Source: Acidobacteriaceae bacterium
GTDB taxonomy: Bacteria > Acidobacteriota > Terriglobia > Bryobacterales > Bryobacteraceae
Length of the DNA: 64,000 nucleotides
Assembly: GCA_019244055.1 (NCBI GenBank)
Contig: JAFATG010000271.1
Span: 1 to 64,000, forward strand
Direction of reading: 5' to 3'
Part shown: piece by piece, positions 8,929 to 19,269 of the stretch
Numbering within the stretch: the stretch's first letter is position 1
How the letters are laid out: every line of letters starts with the position of its first letter
Translations under genes and position numbers: made by a program
The notes under the pieces: generated by a model
Told to the model about the DNA's origin: nothing
Seen by the model: only the letters and a program-made list of their open reading frames with translations
The model's database searches: none

Positions 8929-10839
8929 ATGCCCAGAAATCTTACGATCCAGCACCCAACTCGCCGGCTGCCTCCACAACCGAATCTCGAGCAGCTCCGG
9001 AAACAGGCCAAGGATCTGCTGGAACAGTATTGCAGCGGCGAGCCGGCCGCAGTCAGGGAAGTAGAGCAGTTCGAGCGTGAGCCCGACCCTTCTGCCTTTG
9101 CCCTGAACGATGCGCAACGCGTACTCGCGCGGGCCTATGGTTTCGAGAGTTGGCCGAAGCTCAAGGCCTTCGTCGATGGAGTAAACGTCGCGACGCTCGC
9201 TGAGGCCGTCAACGGAGGCGACCTGGGGCGCGTGAGAGCTCTACTCCATGCCCGCCCCGATCTGATCGGCATGGATATGAGCGGCGGCGATGAACATCGC
9301 GCCTTGCACTACGCCGTGTTGCGCCGGGACGCAGCGATGGTTCGCCTGCTGATGGAAGCCGGTTCGGATGCGCGGAAAGGCATTTGGCCCCACCGCGATG
9401 CCACCTCGGCCTTGGCCATCGCCAGAGATCGCGAGTATCACGACATCATTGCTGCCATCGAGGAAGAGGAACGACTACGCCGCGAGGAGATGAGCTGTCC
9501 CAATGCGACGGTTTCGCCCGTACAGGATCAGATCGGCGCCGCAATCTCGCGCGGCGATGACGCAACCGCAATTCGGCTCCTGGAGGCGGACCGGTCTCTG
9601 ATTCAGGCTTGCGATCGCGACGGCGCGACCCCTCTACATCTTGCCGCGGAAGAAATGAACGAAGAGATGGTCGAGTGGCTGTTGAACCGGCGGGCGAGCG
9701 TAGGCAAACAGGATGCGCACGGGTGGACTGCTCTCGACCGGGCTGCACTCGCGGCTAATCCACGGGACGATTCAGCCAGACGATTTCCCGCCATTGCCAG
9801 GCTGTTGCTCGAACACGGCGCAGAGCTAACGATCTATGCGGCCGTCGCGCTGGGAAATGCTCGTCGTATTCGCGAGCTGGTGCTTGCCGATCCGGGCCTC
9901 CTGCGGACCACCGATTGGAGACGCGGTGGCTTGCTTACGCTTGCCGTAAATCACAAACGAATTGACATTGTCCGGCTACTACTCGATCTGGGGGCCGATG
10001 TTGATGAGCGCGTCCTGCTCGAGGAATTGGAAGAGCCTACCCTGAGCTGGGGCACGCCACTGTGGCACGCGGCGCTGACCGGGGATCGCGATATCACCGA
10101 GTTGCTGCTCGATCGCGGTGCAGACCCCAATGCCAATGTGTATGCGTCGGGTTGGCCGCTTCGGAATGCGTGGGGTCATAAGGACGATTCGGTCAAGCGG
10201 CTCTTGCTGGAGCGTGGCGCCAGGCCGCACCCCTACATGATCGCCGAGGCGCACGATGTCGACGGGGCCAGGCGTCTGCTCGGAACCGATACAACTGAGA
10301 ATCTGGCGTACGAGTTAACCTGGTCCGCTGCTGATCATGGGTGCCCGGCCATTGTCGAACTGGCGCTTCCGCGGCTTCAGTGGCCGGTTAGCGACCAAAA
10401 ATGGCATTGGATTCTGATCCAGCCGATCCGGGGTGCAATCGGTGATCACGGAAATAAGGACGGTCATTTCGCCGCCATGGCCGCTTTGCTGCAGCACGGA
10501 ATTGACCCAAACGTCTCGCGCTTTGGCCAAACCCCCCTGCATTTCGCAGCCGGATATCACGGCGGCGTGAGCGACGCGAATCGCGCGCGCTTTGCTTCCA
10601 TGCTGCTTGACTATGGAGCCAGGCTGGATCTCCGGGATGACATATTGAAATCGACACCTCTCGGCTGGGCTTGCCGCTGGGGAAGAAGCGAACTGGCCCA
10701 ATTGCTCATTGCGCGCGGCGCCCCAGCCGAGGAACCGGACGCCGAATCATGGGCAACACCCGAAGCGTGGGCTCGGAAAATGAAGCAGGATGCACTACTC
10801 CTGGTCTTGCGGGAAGCCAAGCAGAACAAGGGCTCGTGA
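8929..10839 (+). CDS. Ankyrin repeat protein
   Basis: 636 aa with many ankyrin units (DGATPLHLAAEEMNEEMVEWLLNRRASVGKQDAHGWTALDRAA, GQTPLHFAAGYHGG). SD-like GGAGA upstream of ATG. Confidence 0.92.
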   Translation: MPRNLTIQHPTRRLPPQPNLEQLRKQAKDLLEQYCSGEPAAVREVEQFEREPDPSAFALNDAQRVLARAYGFESWPKLKAFVDGVNVATLAEAVNGGDLGRVRALLHARPDLIGMDMSGGDEHRALHYAVLRRDAAMVRLLMEAGSDARKGIWPHRDATSALAIARDREYHDIIAAIEEEERLRREEMSCPNATVSPVQDQIGAAISRGDDATAIRLLEADRSLIQACDRDGATPLHLAAEEMNEEMVEWLLNRRASVGKQDAHGWTALDRAALAANPRDDSARRFPAIARLLLEHGAELTIYAAVALGNARRIRELVLADPGLLRTTDWRRGGLLTLAVNHKRIDIVRLLLDLGADVDERVLLEELEEPTLSWGTPLWHAALTGDRDITELLLDRGADPNANVYASGWPLRNAWGHKDDSVKRLLLERGARPHPYMIAEAHDVDGARRLLGTDTTENLAYELTWSAADHGCPAIVELALPRLQWPVSDQKWHWILIQPIRGAIGDHGNKDGHFAAMAALLQHGIDPNVSRFGQTPLHFAAGYHGGVSDANRARFASMLLDYGARLDLRDDILKSTPLGWACRWGRSELAQLLIARGAPAEEPDAESWATPEAWARKMKQDALLLVLREAKQNKGS

Positions 10840-10866
10840 GAGTTCATTCTCACCAGCCTCCTGTTG

Positions 10867-12267
10867 TTATCTGTGGCGTGGGCGGTGCGTGCCGGTTCTG
10901 GGCGGCGCGGCGGTCTGCACGCCCGGGATGCTCGGATCCTTGAATGTCAGCATGTACGGGTTTGCCGTATAGCTGTCGGCGACGCCCGAGAAATCCAGCT
11001 TCTGTCCAACCTTGATCTTGTCCAGCGCTGAGGCGGGAAGCGGCTGCGAGAATGCCAGCGTGGCATCCGGTGTCGTCGGCGATTGCACGCCTAGAACCAC
11101 TTTGGTCGGTCGGTCTGGCGGATCGATCGAGATCACTGTTCCAGTGAAATTCTTCACGCCTTCCGCGCCGCCCGGAATTTCCGCATCTTTGACGTTGTTC
11201 GTGAAAAATTGGTCGCCGCCGCTGCCGGTCAAACCTTGCTGAATGGAGTACCAGAGTTTAAAGGCGGGATCGGAATTGATGCGGCTTTGCAAGTCGGCCG
11301 CTTCTTTGTTGGCGAGATCGACCTGGCTGGTAACGCTATAACCCGAAGGCGGCAGAGCGTTGGCCTTCGCCTGCGATAGCACTTGATCGGCGCCCTCCGG
11401 GTTGCCATGGAAGTCTTTGTACGCCTTGTTGAAAAAATCGGTTAGCTGCTGCCGAGTTGCAGCCGGGAGCGAAGGTCCCGGGCCGGCGTATTCAGCCGCA
11501 CGGGCGTATTCAAAAAGCGCATCCGGGAATTTCTTGTCATCGTAGAGAAGCTTTGCGTATAAGGCAGAGATGTTCCCCTGATCGGGATTCGCCTGCAAGC
11601 TGTCTTTGTATTGTTCCTCGGCTCCGGCTGTATCCTTCTTCGCGGAATCAACCCAGGCGAGCGCATTGTGAGCGACAGCTTGCGCCTGACCCTTGGCCTT
11701 GGTGAAATCAGCCTCGCTGACCGTAGCGGGCTTCTTGGACGGATCAAACGCTTTGTCAATGTTGCTCAAGACACCGTTCGCTGCCGTTTCCACCTGACCG
11801 CTAACGTCCGCTGAAGGGCTCGCCCCGCCGACCGCTGGACCCCACAGGGACGTGAAATACATGGCTTGAAAATTGTTCGGATCGATCTTTAGCAAATCTT
11901 GGCACTTTTGCAGGAGCTGCTGCCGGGCGGAGGGGTCGGTCGGAGCAAGCTGCGCCAGCGTATTTACGTAATAGACGAGACGCTCCTGGTTGTAATCGGT
12001 CTGTGGGTACTTATCCGACCAGGTGTTCAGTAGCTCCAAGCGAGCCTTGGGGTCCTGCGTCTGACTCATCTTGACGTATAGGTCGTATTCCGCACGATCT
12101 TTCCAATTTTTCTGCGTTGTGGCGCCCGGTTGTTGACCAGCGGCAGGTTGTTGCCCTCCAGCAGGCTGCTGCCCGGACGCGAATGGAATCAGGACCAACC
12201 CGGTCAAAACAGCAAGTATGCCCGCCGCGCTTTTCGGCCTGCCTGCTCGGAAAAAGCAAAAGTCCAC
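10867..12267 (-). CDS. Secreted TPR-like hypothetical protein
   Basis: Signal peptide (AAGILAVLTGLVLIPFASG) followed by a Q/P/G-rich linker and TPR-like helices. GGGAGG lies just upstream of GTG 12267; the ORF reaches 12348. Confidence 0.75.
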   Translation of the reverse strand: MDFCFFRAGRPKSAAGILAVLTGLVLIPFASGQQPAGGQQPAAGQQPGATTQKNWKDRAEYDLYVKMSQTQDPKARLELLNTWSDKYPQTDYNQERLVYYVNTLAQLAPTDPSARQQLLQKCQDLLKIDPNNFQAMYFTSLWGPAVGGASPSADVSGQVETAANGVLSNIDKAFDPSKKPATVSEADFTKAKGQAQAVAHNALAWVDSAKKDTAGAEEQYKDSLQANPDQGNISALYAKLLYDDKKFPDALFEYARAAEYAGPGPSLPAATRQQLTDFFNKAYKDFHGNPEGADQVLSQAKANALPPSGYSVTSQVDLANKEAADLQSRINSDPAFKLWYSIQQGLTGSGGDQFFTNNVKDAEIPGGAEGVKNFTGTVISIDPPDRPTKVVLGVQSPTTPDATLAFSQPLPASALDKIKVGQKLDFSGVADSYTANPYMLTFKDPSIPGVQTAAPPRTGTHRPRHR

Positions 12268-12520
12268 GACAACCTCCCTCAGAGGAATTCTACGTCTTAA
12301 ATTCAAAGCGGATGCCTCCGCCCAGCCGCTGCGGAGAGCTGAACACATTCAATTATGCTGAATGCGCAAAGCCGGAGTATAACGAAATGCTCCCGTACCC
12401 GCAACCTTCCTTCCAAACTATAGATGCGGCGCTCCGAAAACTTGTTCCCAGCATGGGGTACACCAACCTCCAGTGGTTGGCTGCAACGTTTAAATATCGC
12501 ATGCTATCATCCACGTTTCC

Positions 12521-13984
12521 ATGCGCATTGCCGACTTAGGCGTAATCATCGCCTACCTGCTGTTTATTACCTGGTTTGGCGCGCGGTTCAAGGAAAAGCA
12601 GGCAACTCTCAAGGACTATTTCCTGGGCGGTAGAGGCGCGCCGTGGTGGGCAATCGCCTTCTCTATCGTTTCGGCTGAAACCAGCACTCTGACAGTGATC
12701 GGGACACCTGCCCTCTCTTTCAGCGGTAACTTCACCTTTCTGCAACTGATTCTGGGATATCTGCTGGGACGAATGATTATTGCCGTGCTCTTTCTGCCGC
12801 ATTATTTTCGGGGCGAGATGTTCACTGCCTACGAACTAATGCAGCGCCGTTTTGGCGAACCGGTGCGCCGGTTCACAGCAGGAACCTTCCTGGTATTGCG
12901 CGCTCTGGCCGAAGGCGTGCGGGTATTCGCGATTTCTATCGTAATCTCAATCGTGCTCGGGACGGGCGAAATTGCCTCTATTGCGGTGATTGTCTGTCTG
13001 ACGCTCTTCTACACTTTCGAAGGCGGCATGACCGCCGTGATCTGGACCGATGTCATCCAAATGTGTCTTTATGTAGGTGGGGCTCTCGCCAGCTTTTTCC
13101 TCATCCTGCATCTGGTTCCGGGAGGATGGCCGGAGGTGGTCGCTTTGGGGACCGCGGCCCACAAGTTTCAGCTTTTCGATTTCCGGTTCTCCTTTACCGC
13201 TGCTTTTTTTCAGCGCAACTACAGCTTTTGGGCCGGCATGCTCGGAGGATGTTTCCTCACCACCGCTAGCCATGGGACGGAGCAGTTGATGGTGCAAAGG
13301 CTTCTCGCCGCAAGGAATCAGCGCGAGAGCAGACTGGCCCTGCTTTCAAGCTGGGTCGTGGTGTTTTCGCAATTCACGCTATTTCTGCTGATCGGAGTAC
13401 TCTTGTACGTCTACTACAGAAGCGTGGGGAAACCGGCTCCGGCCATCGCGGAGCGAATCTATCCTGAATTCATTTGGAATCACCTGCCGCTGGGCGTTGC
13501 CGGACTGGTAATTGCGGCCATCCTCGCTGCTGCCATGTCTAATCTCAGCGCGGCGCTGAATGCACTCGCTTCCACTACCATCATGGATTTTGTGAAGCCC
13601 CTTCGGCCGCGTCATCCCGAGGGAGTATATTTGCGCCTGGCGCGCTGGTCAACGGTAGTCTGGGGCGGAGTTCTCTTTTCGGTCGGCTTGGCTGCCCGCC
13701 ATTGGGGAAGCGTGCTGGAGGCCGGGCTCTCCATTGCCTCAGTTCTTTACGGCGCGTTACTGGGGGTGTTTCTGCTCGGTGTGCTAACCCGGCGGCCGGG
13801 CGAATGGGCAGCCATTCTCGGCATGTGTGCAGGGCTGCTGGCCACGCTTCTCTTGCGGAAATACGTAGCGTACACGTGGTATGTGTTGATCGGTTCTTCT
13901 GCGACGTTCGCGACCGGTTATGTCGTGGGTCTATTTCTGCCACAGCAGGTCAAGACCGATGCTGTCCCACAGGTTGTCGCCTAA
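12521..13984 (+). CDS. Sodium:solute symporter (SSS) family transporter
   Basis: 487-aa multi-TM protein with DYFLGGRGAPWWAIAFSIVSAETSTLTVIGTPA typical of SSS transporters. Confidence 0.92.
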   Translation: MRIADLGVIIAYLLFITWFGARFKEKQATLKDYFLGGRGAPWWAIAFSIVSAETSTLTVIGTPALSFSGNFTFLQLILGYLLGRMIIAVLFLPHYFRGEMFTAYELMQRRFGEPVRRFTAGTFLVLRALAEGVRVFAISIVISIVLGTGEIASIAVIVCLTLFYTFEGGMTAVIWTDVIQMCLYVGGALASFFLILHLVPGGWPEVVALGTAAHKFQLFDFRFSFTAAFFQRNYSFWAGMLGGCFLTTASHGTEQLMVQRLLAARNQRESRLALLSSWVVVFSQFTLFLLIGVLLYVYYRSVGKPAPAIAERIYPEFIWNHLPLGVAGLVIAAILAAAMSNLSAALNALASTTIMDFVKPLRPRHPEGVYLRLARWSTVVWGGVLFSVGLAARHWGSVLEAGLSIASVLYGALLGVFLLGVLTRRPGEWAAILGMCAGLLATLLLRKYVAYTWYVLIGSSATFATGYVVGLFLPQQVKTDAVPQVVA

Positions 13985-13987
13985 CTT

Positions 13988-15415
13988 ATGCCGGTAAATC
14001 GTCCGTCGACCCAATCTCCAATTCCTGCCGCGGAGATCCCCGTGCAACCTCGGCCCAGTTTGCAGCGAGTCTTGGGCGTATGGAGCGCGGTAGCGATCGT
14101 CATCGGAACTGTGATCGGTAGCGGCGTCTTCCTAGTCCCCTCGACCATGATCCGCTTCGTGGGATCGGTAAAGCTTCTCTTCATCGTCTGGATCGTGGCT
14201 GGGCTTTTGAGCCTGTTTGGCGCGCTGACCTACGCCGAGCTGGCCGCCGCCATGCCCGAAGCCGGCGGGGAGTACGTCTACCTCAGCGCCGCCTATGGTC
14301 CGTTCTGGGGATACATTTACGGCTGGACACAATTCTGGGTCGCGAAGAGCGGTTCCATCGCTACGCTGGCGGCCGGATTCTATACGTATCTAACGGCCTT
14401 CGTTCCCGTTCTGGGCTCCTCAATTGTCGTTATCCCATTGCATATCGGCCCGGGCGGCAGTTTGCTGGAAATTCACTACGGGCAGCTTGTCGCGATTGGC
14501 CTGATCCTCATTTTGGCGGCTGTGAACTATGTGGGCGTGCGATCCGGCGGTAACGTGCAGCTCTTCGTCACCGTGATCAAGATGGCACTCATCGGAGGAG
14601 TGATTGCCTTCGGGTTGCTGTCCGGTAGAGGAGATTTCTCTCATTTTGGCGGAAAGATTACCGCTGCAGGGGGAATGGCGGGGTTCTTCGCTGCCATGGT
14701 CAGCGCGCTTTGGGCTTATGACGGTTGGAATAACGTCAGCATGGTTTCCTCCGAGATTCGCAACCCGCAACGCAATCTGCCTCGTTCCCTTATCGTCGGC
14801 ACTTCGGCGGTAATCGCGACCTATCTTCTAATTAATCTTGCCTACTTTTATGTGCTCAATCCCGCGCAAGTAGCCAGCAGCCACCGGGTCGCGGCCGATA
14901 TGATGTCCTACCTCCACGGAAACGCCGCGGCCGCAGCCGTCACTGTCGCCGTTTTGATTTCGATCTTTGCCGCGCTAAACGGGTCGATCCTTGCAGGCGC
15001 CCGTGTGCCGTACGCAATGGCCCGCGATGGCCTGTTCTTTCGGGCGGCTGCGGTTGTCCATCCGAAGTTCCACACACCCGGCAATTCCATGATCCTGCTG
15101 TGCCTTTGGGCGTCCGTGGTCGTTCTAAGCGGCTGGTTCGACGATCTGTATAATTTCGTGATTTTCGGTAGCTGGATTCTCTACTTAATGACCGCGGTTT
15201 CGGTATTTGTTTTGCGGAGGAAAAGGCGCGATTTATCTCGGCCGTACCGGGTGATCGGGTATCCCCTTGTGCCAGTACTATTCGTCTGCGTGGCTGCTTT
15301 GCTGCTCGTCAGCACGATCCAGACTCGTCCCCGTGAATCATTGATGGGATTAGGGCTTATGGCGGCGGGGATACCTTTCTACTTCTACTGGAAGAGCCGT
15401 GTCAAAAAGTACTAA
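13988..15415 (+). CDS. APC superfamily amino acid permease
   Basis: 475-aa multi-TM protein with VIGTVIGSGVFLVPS and AELAAAMPEAGGEYVYLSAAYGPFWGYIYGW. Starts 3 nt after the SSS gene. Confidence 0.92.
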   Translation: MPVNRPSTQSPIPAAEIPVQPRPSLQRVLGVWSAVAIVIGTVIGSGVFLVPSTMIRFVGSVKLLFIVWIVAGLLSLFGALTYAELAAAMPEAGGEYVYLSAAYGPFWGYIYGWTQFWVAKSGSIATLAAGFYTYLTAFVPVLGSSIVVIPLHIGPGGSLLEIHYGQLVAIGLILILAAVNYVGVRSGGNVQLFVTVIKMALIGGVIAFGLLSGRGDFSHFGGKITAAGGMAGFFAAMVSALWAYDGWNNVSMVSSEIRNPQRNLPRSLIVGTSAVIATYLLINLAYFYVLNPAQVASSHRVAADMMSYLHGNAAAAAVTVAVLISIFAALNGSILAGARVPYAMARDGLFFRAAAVVHPKFHTPGNSMILLCLWASVVVLSGWFDDLYNFVIFGSWILYLMTAVSVFVLRRKRRDLSRPYRVIGYPLVPVLFVCVAALLLVSTIQTRPRESLMGLGLMAAGIPFYFYWKSRVKKY

Positions 15416-15624
15416 CAAGTGAATTTCTGGATGGGGCCAGAATTTCCAGCGATTTCAACCAGTACTACTAGGACTGTTTTTGATTAGGCCCTCGAAAGTT
15501 ATATTGTATTTACCTTCAAACAACGATTAAACTTCGTCTAAATCATTGTGATCAGCGCGTTACAAATGAACAAATAAGCTGGCGTTGAGCGCTTTGGGCA
15601 GGTCAATTAAGGAGGCCCACAATT

Positions 15625-15876
15625 TTGGACGTAGATAAAATGCTCGCCGAGCTGCGGCTTGAGCGGGAGCAGATCGAAGAAGCCATTCTTACCTTAGAGC
15701 GCTTGGCGAGAGGCCGTGGCCGCAGGCGTGGTCGGCCTCCGGGATGGCTGAAAGAAGCCACGGCCGGGATGGAGGATTCGCTTTCCGACGAAGAGCCGGA
15801 AAGCACAGCCGAGCCGCGGAAGCGCGGCCGTCCGCCGGGAAGTAAGGCCAAGCAAAGCCTTGCAGCCGAAGCTTGA
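15625..15876 (+). CDS. Small protein with two AT-hook-like motifs
   Basis: 83 aa; TTG start preceded by TTAAGGAGG. Contains GRRRGRPPGW and RKRGRPPGS motifs after an N-terminal coiled-coil-like helix. Confidence 0.75.
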   Translation: MDVDKMLAELRLEREQIEEAILTLERLARGRGRRRGRPPGWLKEATAGMEDSLSDEEPESTAEPRKRGRPPGSKAKQSLAAEA

Positions 15877-15889
15877 GAGCGAGGGCGTC

Positions 15890-18226
15890 TCAATACAGCA
15901 GGTACGGCTTGCGCCGAGTCACGAAGAGAGCTGCTTGCCTCTCGGCTTTAGCCCAGGTTTCGCCTACGTCTGCGCCGGTTTTCAAGTCGCGAACAACCTC
16001 CCGATCACCAATCAGCGGAAGGCACTTTTCAAAATCTATTTTGCCGGGATAAAGTTTCTGAAGCGCAGCGGCCAGCTCGATTCCAAGCCTGGTGCTGTCA
16101 AATGAGTCGCGGTTAGTGATCACGAATCGAACTCCCTCGATTTGCTTGCCGGCGAAATTGGAAGATGTGGGCGTGAAACGAGTTGGATACACTCGCACGC
16201 CAGGAATGAATCTGGAATTCAGCAGCTCGGCTAACTTGTCGCCTTCAATCCAGTCTGCGCCAATCTGTTCAAACGGAGCGTCCGTACCGCGGCCTACGGA
16301 ATAATTGCTTGCGTATTCCAGCATCGCAATGCCCGGATAAAGGAGCGCCGCGTTCAAGCTTCGCATATTCGGCGAGGGGTTCGTCCAGAGGAGCGAGGTG
16401 CTGTCGAACCAATCGCCGCGCTCCCAATTCTGAAGCTTGATGACGTGCAGGTCCGTGCCCCAATTCTGCTCGGAGTTGGCCATCGTGGCGAGTTCGCCGA
16501 AAGTCATGCCGTGCCGCAGCGGCATGTCATAGCAGCCGATAAAGGATTCGAGGCCGCTCTCGAGCGTTGGGCCCTCAACATAAATGCCGGTAATCGGATT
16601 CGGGCGATCCAGCAGGAAAAGCGGCTTCTTGGCTTTGCCGGCTTCTTCGAGTGCATACAGCATGGTGCAGGAGTAGGTATAGAAACGCGCGCCGACATCC
16701 TGAATGTCAAAAACGATCGCATCCAGATCCTGCATCTGGCGGGCCGTCAGACGGCGCTGATCCGGCTGATACAAGCTGATAACAGGAATCCCGGTCTTCT
16801 GGTCTTTGCCGTTCGCTACGTCGGAATCCGCCGTGCCTTCGAGTCCATGCTCGGGCGAGAAAAGCGTAACCACGTGAATGCCCGCTGCGAGCATCTCATC
16901 GACATTCCTGCGCCCCTTACGATCAAGACCGGTTTGATTTGTAATGAGGCCGATACGCTTGCCTCTGAGCGGCTCGAACCCTCGCTCTTCGAGAACGTCG
17001 AGACCAAGTAGCGTCTCGGCGTTCCTGTCAACGGCGCGATGGATCCCGGCGCCGGTTATGGTTTCGTTATAGCCGGTCAAAGACACCGTTTCAGGTGCTG
17101 CGATGTGGAACCCGGCAGCTATAGCGGTTGCAATTCGCGATCGCAACGAGCTCAGCGAATGGCCGCGATGGGGATGCACGGAGTTCGTCAAGAGAATGAC
17201 GAACGAGTCCGTGGTGGGATCCATCCACATGGAAGTGCCCGTGAAGCCTGTGTGGCCGTAAGAGCCGATCGGGTATAGTTCGCCGCGATTGCTCGAAAAC
17301 GGCGAATCCATATCCCAGCCGAGCGCACGAAGAATGGGCTGATCCGCCGGGCTGGCGGGTTCAGTGAACTTCTGAATGGTGATGGGCGAGAAAATGAGCT
17401 TACCGTTGTGCTCGCCTGAGGCCAGCATCATTTGGGCGTACTTAGCCAGATCGTCAGCGGTAGTAAAGAGGCCCGCATGCCCCGCAATTCCGCCCATGTA
17501 GCGCGATGTCGGATCATGAACAACGCCAAGGAAGGGAAGGCCTGTGTCTGCATCGATCTCGGTTGGCGCAATTCTGGAGCGTAGCGAGGCCGCAGGGAGG
17601 AACCCGGTCTCGTCCATATCAAGGGGCGCGAAGACCTGCTCCTGCGCAAACTGCGCCAACGTTTCCCCTGAGAGGCGATGCACGATTTCGCCCATGAGAA
17701 TGAAATTGATATCGCTGTAAATGAAACGGGCGCCGGGCGGAGCGATGGGCTTGGTGTTCAACGCGCGTTCGATGCCGGTCTCATAACCGCTCCAGCGCGG
17801 TATCAGCTCGAGATCCGGAGGCATTCCGGAGAAATGCGTCATTAGCAGCCGGACCGTGATCGGGCTCTTGCCGCCCTGGAATTCGGGAAGATACTGGGTG
17901 ACGGGATCATCGATCCGCAGCTTGCCCTCCTCGAAAAGCCGCATCACGGACGGAGTGGTGGCTACAACTTTTGTAAGGGAAGCGGCATCGAAGATTGTGT
18001 CGAGAGTCATGGGCAGGCGCCTTGGCACCAGAGAGCGCGAGCCGTACGCTTTCCGATAGATGATATTCCCGCCGCGCCCGACAACGAGCACGGCCCCGGG
18101 AATGAGACCGGTTTGGATCGCGTCATTAATGGTCGAATCGACTTCCGGGAATTGTTGCTCTGACTCGTTCTGCCGTGGCAAGGCGAGAGGCGCCAGCAGA
18201 AGCAGCGCAAGGGCGAAGTGTTTCAT
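15890..18226 (-). CDS. Serine beta-lactamase-like hydrolase fused to DUF1343/NamZ-type exo-N-acetylmuramidase domain
   Basis: 778 aa with a signal peptide. N-terminal half has the class C beta-lactamase fold motif SLTK and YSDIN. C-terminal half has DUF1343/NamZ motifs (GLITNQTGLDRKG, FSPEHGLEG, FDIQDVGARFYTY, RPNPI). Confidence 0.9.
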   Translation of the reverse strand: MKHFALALLLLAPLALPRQNESEQQFPEVDSTINDAIQTGLIPGAVLVVGRGGNIIYRKAYGSRSLVPRRLPMTLDTIFDAASLTKVVATTPSVMRLFEEGKLRIDDPVTQYLPEFQGGKSPITVRLLMTHFSGMPPDLELIPRWSGYETGIERALNTKPIAPPGARFIYSDINFILMGEIVHRLSGETLAQFAQEQVFAPLDMDETGFLPAASLRSRIAPTEIDADTGLPFLGVVHDPTSRYMGGIAGHAGLFTTADDLAKYAQMMLASGEHNGKLIFSPITIQKFTEPASPADQPILRALGWDMDSPFSSNRGELYPIGSYGHTGFTGTSMWMDPTTDSFVILLTNSVHPHRGHSLSSLRSRIATAIAAGFHIAAPETVSLTGYNETITGAGIHRAVDRNAETLLGLDVLEERGFEPLRGKRIGLITNQTGLDRKGRRNVDEMLAAGIHVVTLFSPEHGLEGTADSDVANGKDQKTGIPVISLYQPDQRRLTARQMQDLDAIVFDIQDVGARFYTYSCTMLYALEEAGKAKKPLFLLDRPNPITGIYVEGPTLESGLESFIGCYDMPLRHGMTFGELATMANSEQNWGTDLHVIKLQNWERGDWFDSTSLLWTNPSPNMRSLNAALLYPGIAMLEYASNYSVGRGTDAPFEQIGADWIEGDKLAELLNSRFIPGVRVYPTRFTPTSSNFAGKQIEGVRFVITNRDSFDSTRLGIELAAALQKLYPGKIDFEKCLPLIGDREVVRDLKTGADVGETWAKAERQAALFVTRRKPYLLY

Positions 18227-18235
18227 GACCGGTCT

Positions 18236-18532
18236 TCAGGCTAGCTTCCCTGCGATTGCCTCTAATCGGCGGGCCAGCTCGACGTCGTTTTGGGTAATGC
18301 CGTTCACGTCGTGAGTGGATAGATCGATGCTGACGCGGTTGTACACGTTCGACCAGTCGGGGTGATGATTCATTTTCTCTATGAAGACGGAACAGGTCGC
18401 CATAAACCCAAAGGCATGTGCGAAATCGGGGAAACGATACTCGCGATGGAGTTTTCCGCCTTGAACCGTCCAGCCGGGAAGAAGTTGGAGAGCGGTCTGC
18501 AGTTCGTTTTCGCTAAGCGGGATACGGTTCAT
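18236..18532 (-). CDS. Pterin-4a-carbinolamine dehydratase
   Basis: 98 aa with the PCD pattern PGWTVQGGKLHREYRFPDFAHAFGFM...EKMNHHPDWSNVYNRVSIDLSTHDVNGIT. Confidence 0.92.
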   Translation of the reverse strand: MNRIPLSENELQTALQLLPGWTVQGGKLHREYRFPDFAHAFGFMATCSVFIEKMNHHPDWSNVYNRVSIDLSTHDVNGITQNDVELARRLEAIAGKLA

Positions 18533-18631
18533 TCCGCCATTTTGTCAGACGTGTGGTTTTCGCATGATAAAACTACGGAGCTTGTCGATTTCGCGGCATC
18601 TGTTCCGACTTTCAGTCGAAGGAGAAACGCA

Positions 18632-19117
18632 ATGCCCAAGAATACGCAAAAGATTACCCCTTTCCTATGGTTTGATCATCAGGCGGAAGAAGCAGTCGCC
18701 TTTTACACGTCGATCTTCGAAAACTCACGCGTGAAAGCAGTCACTCGCTATAGCGAAGCAGGACCGGGTCCCAAAGGTTCTGTCATGACGATCGCGTTTG
18801 AACTGGCCGGACGGGATTTCGTCGCCTTGAACGGCGGCCCTCATTTTAAGTTCACCGAGGCAATATCCTTCGTCGTTAATTGTGAGACCCAGGAAGAGAT
18901 AGATGCATTTTGGGAGAAGCTATCGGAAGGCGGCGAAGAGATACAGTGCGGATGGTTGAAGGACAAATACGGGCTGTCGTGGCAAATCGTTCCGACGCGC
19001 CTGCCCGAGCTGCTGCAAGGCAACGATCCGGAGCGGTCGGGAAGGGTAATGAAAGCTCTTTTTCAGATGAAGAAACTTGATCTTGCCGTTTTGGAACGCG
19101 CATACTGCGGGGAATAG
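18632..19117 (+). CDS. PhnB-like/VOC superfamily protein
   Basis: MPKNTQKITPFLWFDHQAEEAVAFYTSIFENSRV...YGLSWQIVPTRLPELL; typical 3-dmu-9_3-mt/PhnB-like fold. Confidence 0.9.
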   Translation: MPKNTQKITPFLWFDHQAEEAVAFYTSIFENSRVKAVTRYSEAGPGPKGSVMTIAFELAGRDFVALNGGPHFKFTEAISFVVNCETQEEIDAFWEKLSEGGEEIQCGWLKDKYGLSWQIVPTRLPELLQGNDPERSGRVMKALFQMKKLDLAVLERAYCGE

Positions 19118-19269
19118 TAGGGGAAACAGTAACGGAGTACCAAATCGCTTGCAAACTTACCAAGCAAAGTGAGAGTACCTAGTTCGACTTTCGACTAAGG
19201 TTCTTGGCTCTGACTGTTTCTAGTCAGTTAGCCGGTTCCAAAAAGATACAGGCAGATTGGGGGAAGGGG

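Noticed and set aside
10315-10701. 128-aa minus-strand ORF inside the ankyrin gene
   Set aside because: Antisense shadow of a clear ankyrin-repeat coding frame.
16445-17011. 188-aa plus-strand ORF inside the NamZ fusion gene
   Set aside because: Antisense of the DUF1343 coding region; no domain signal.
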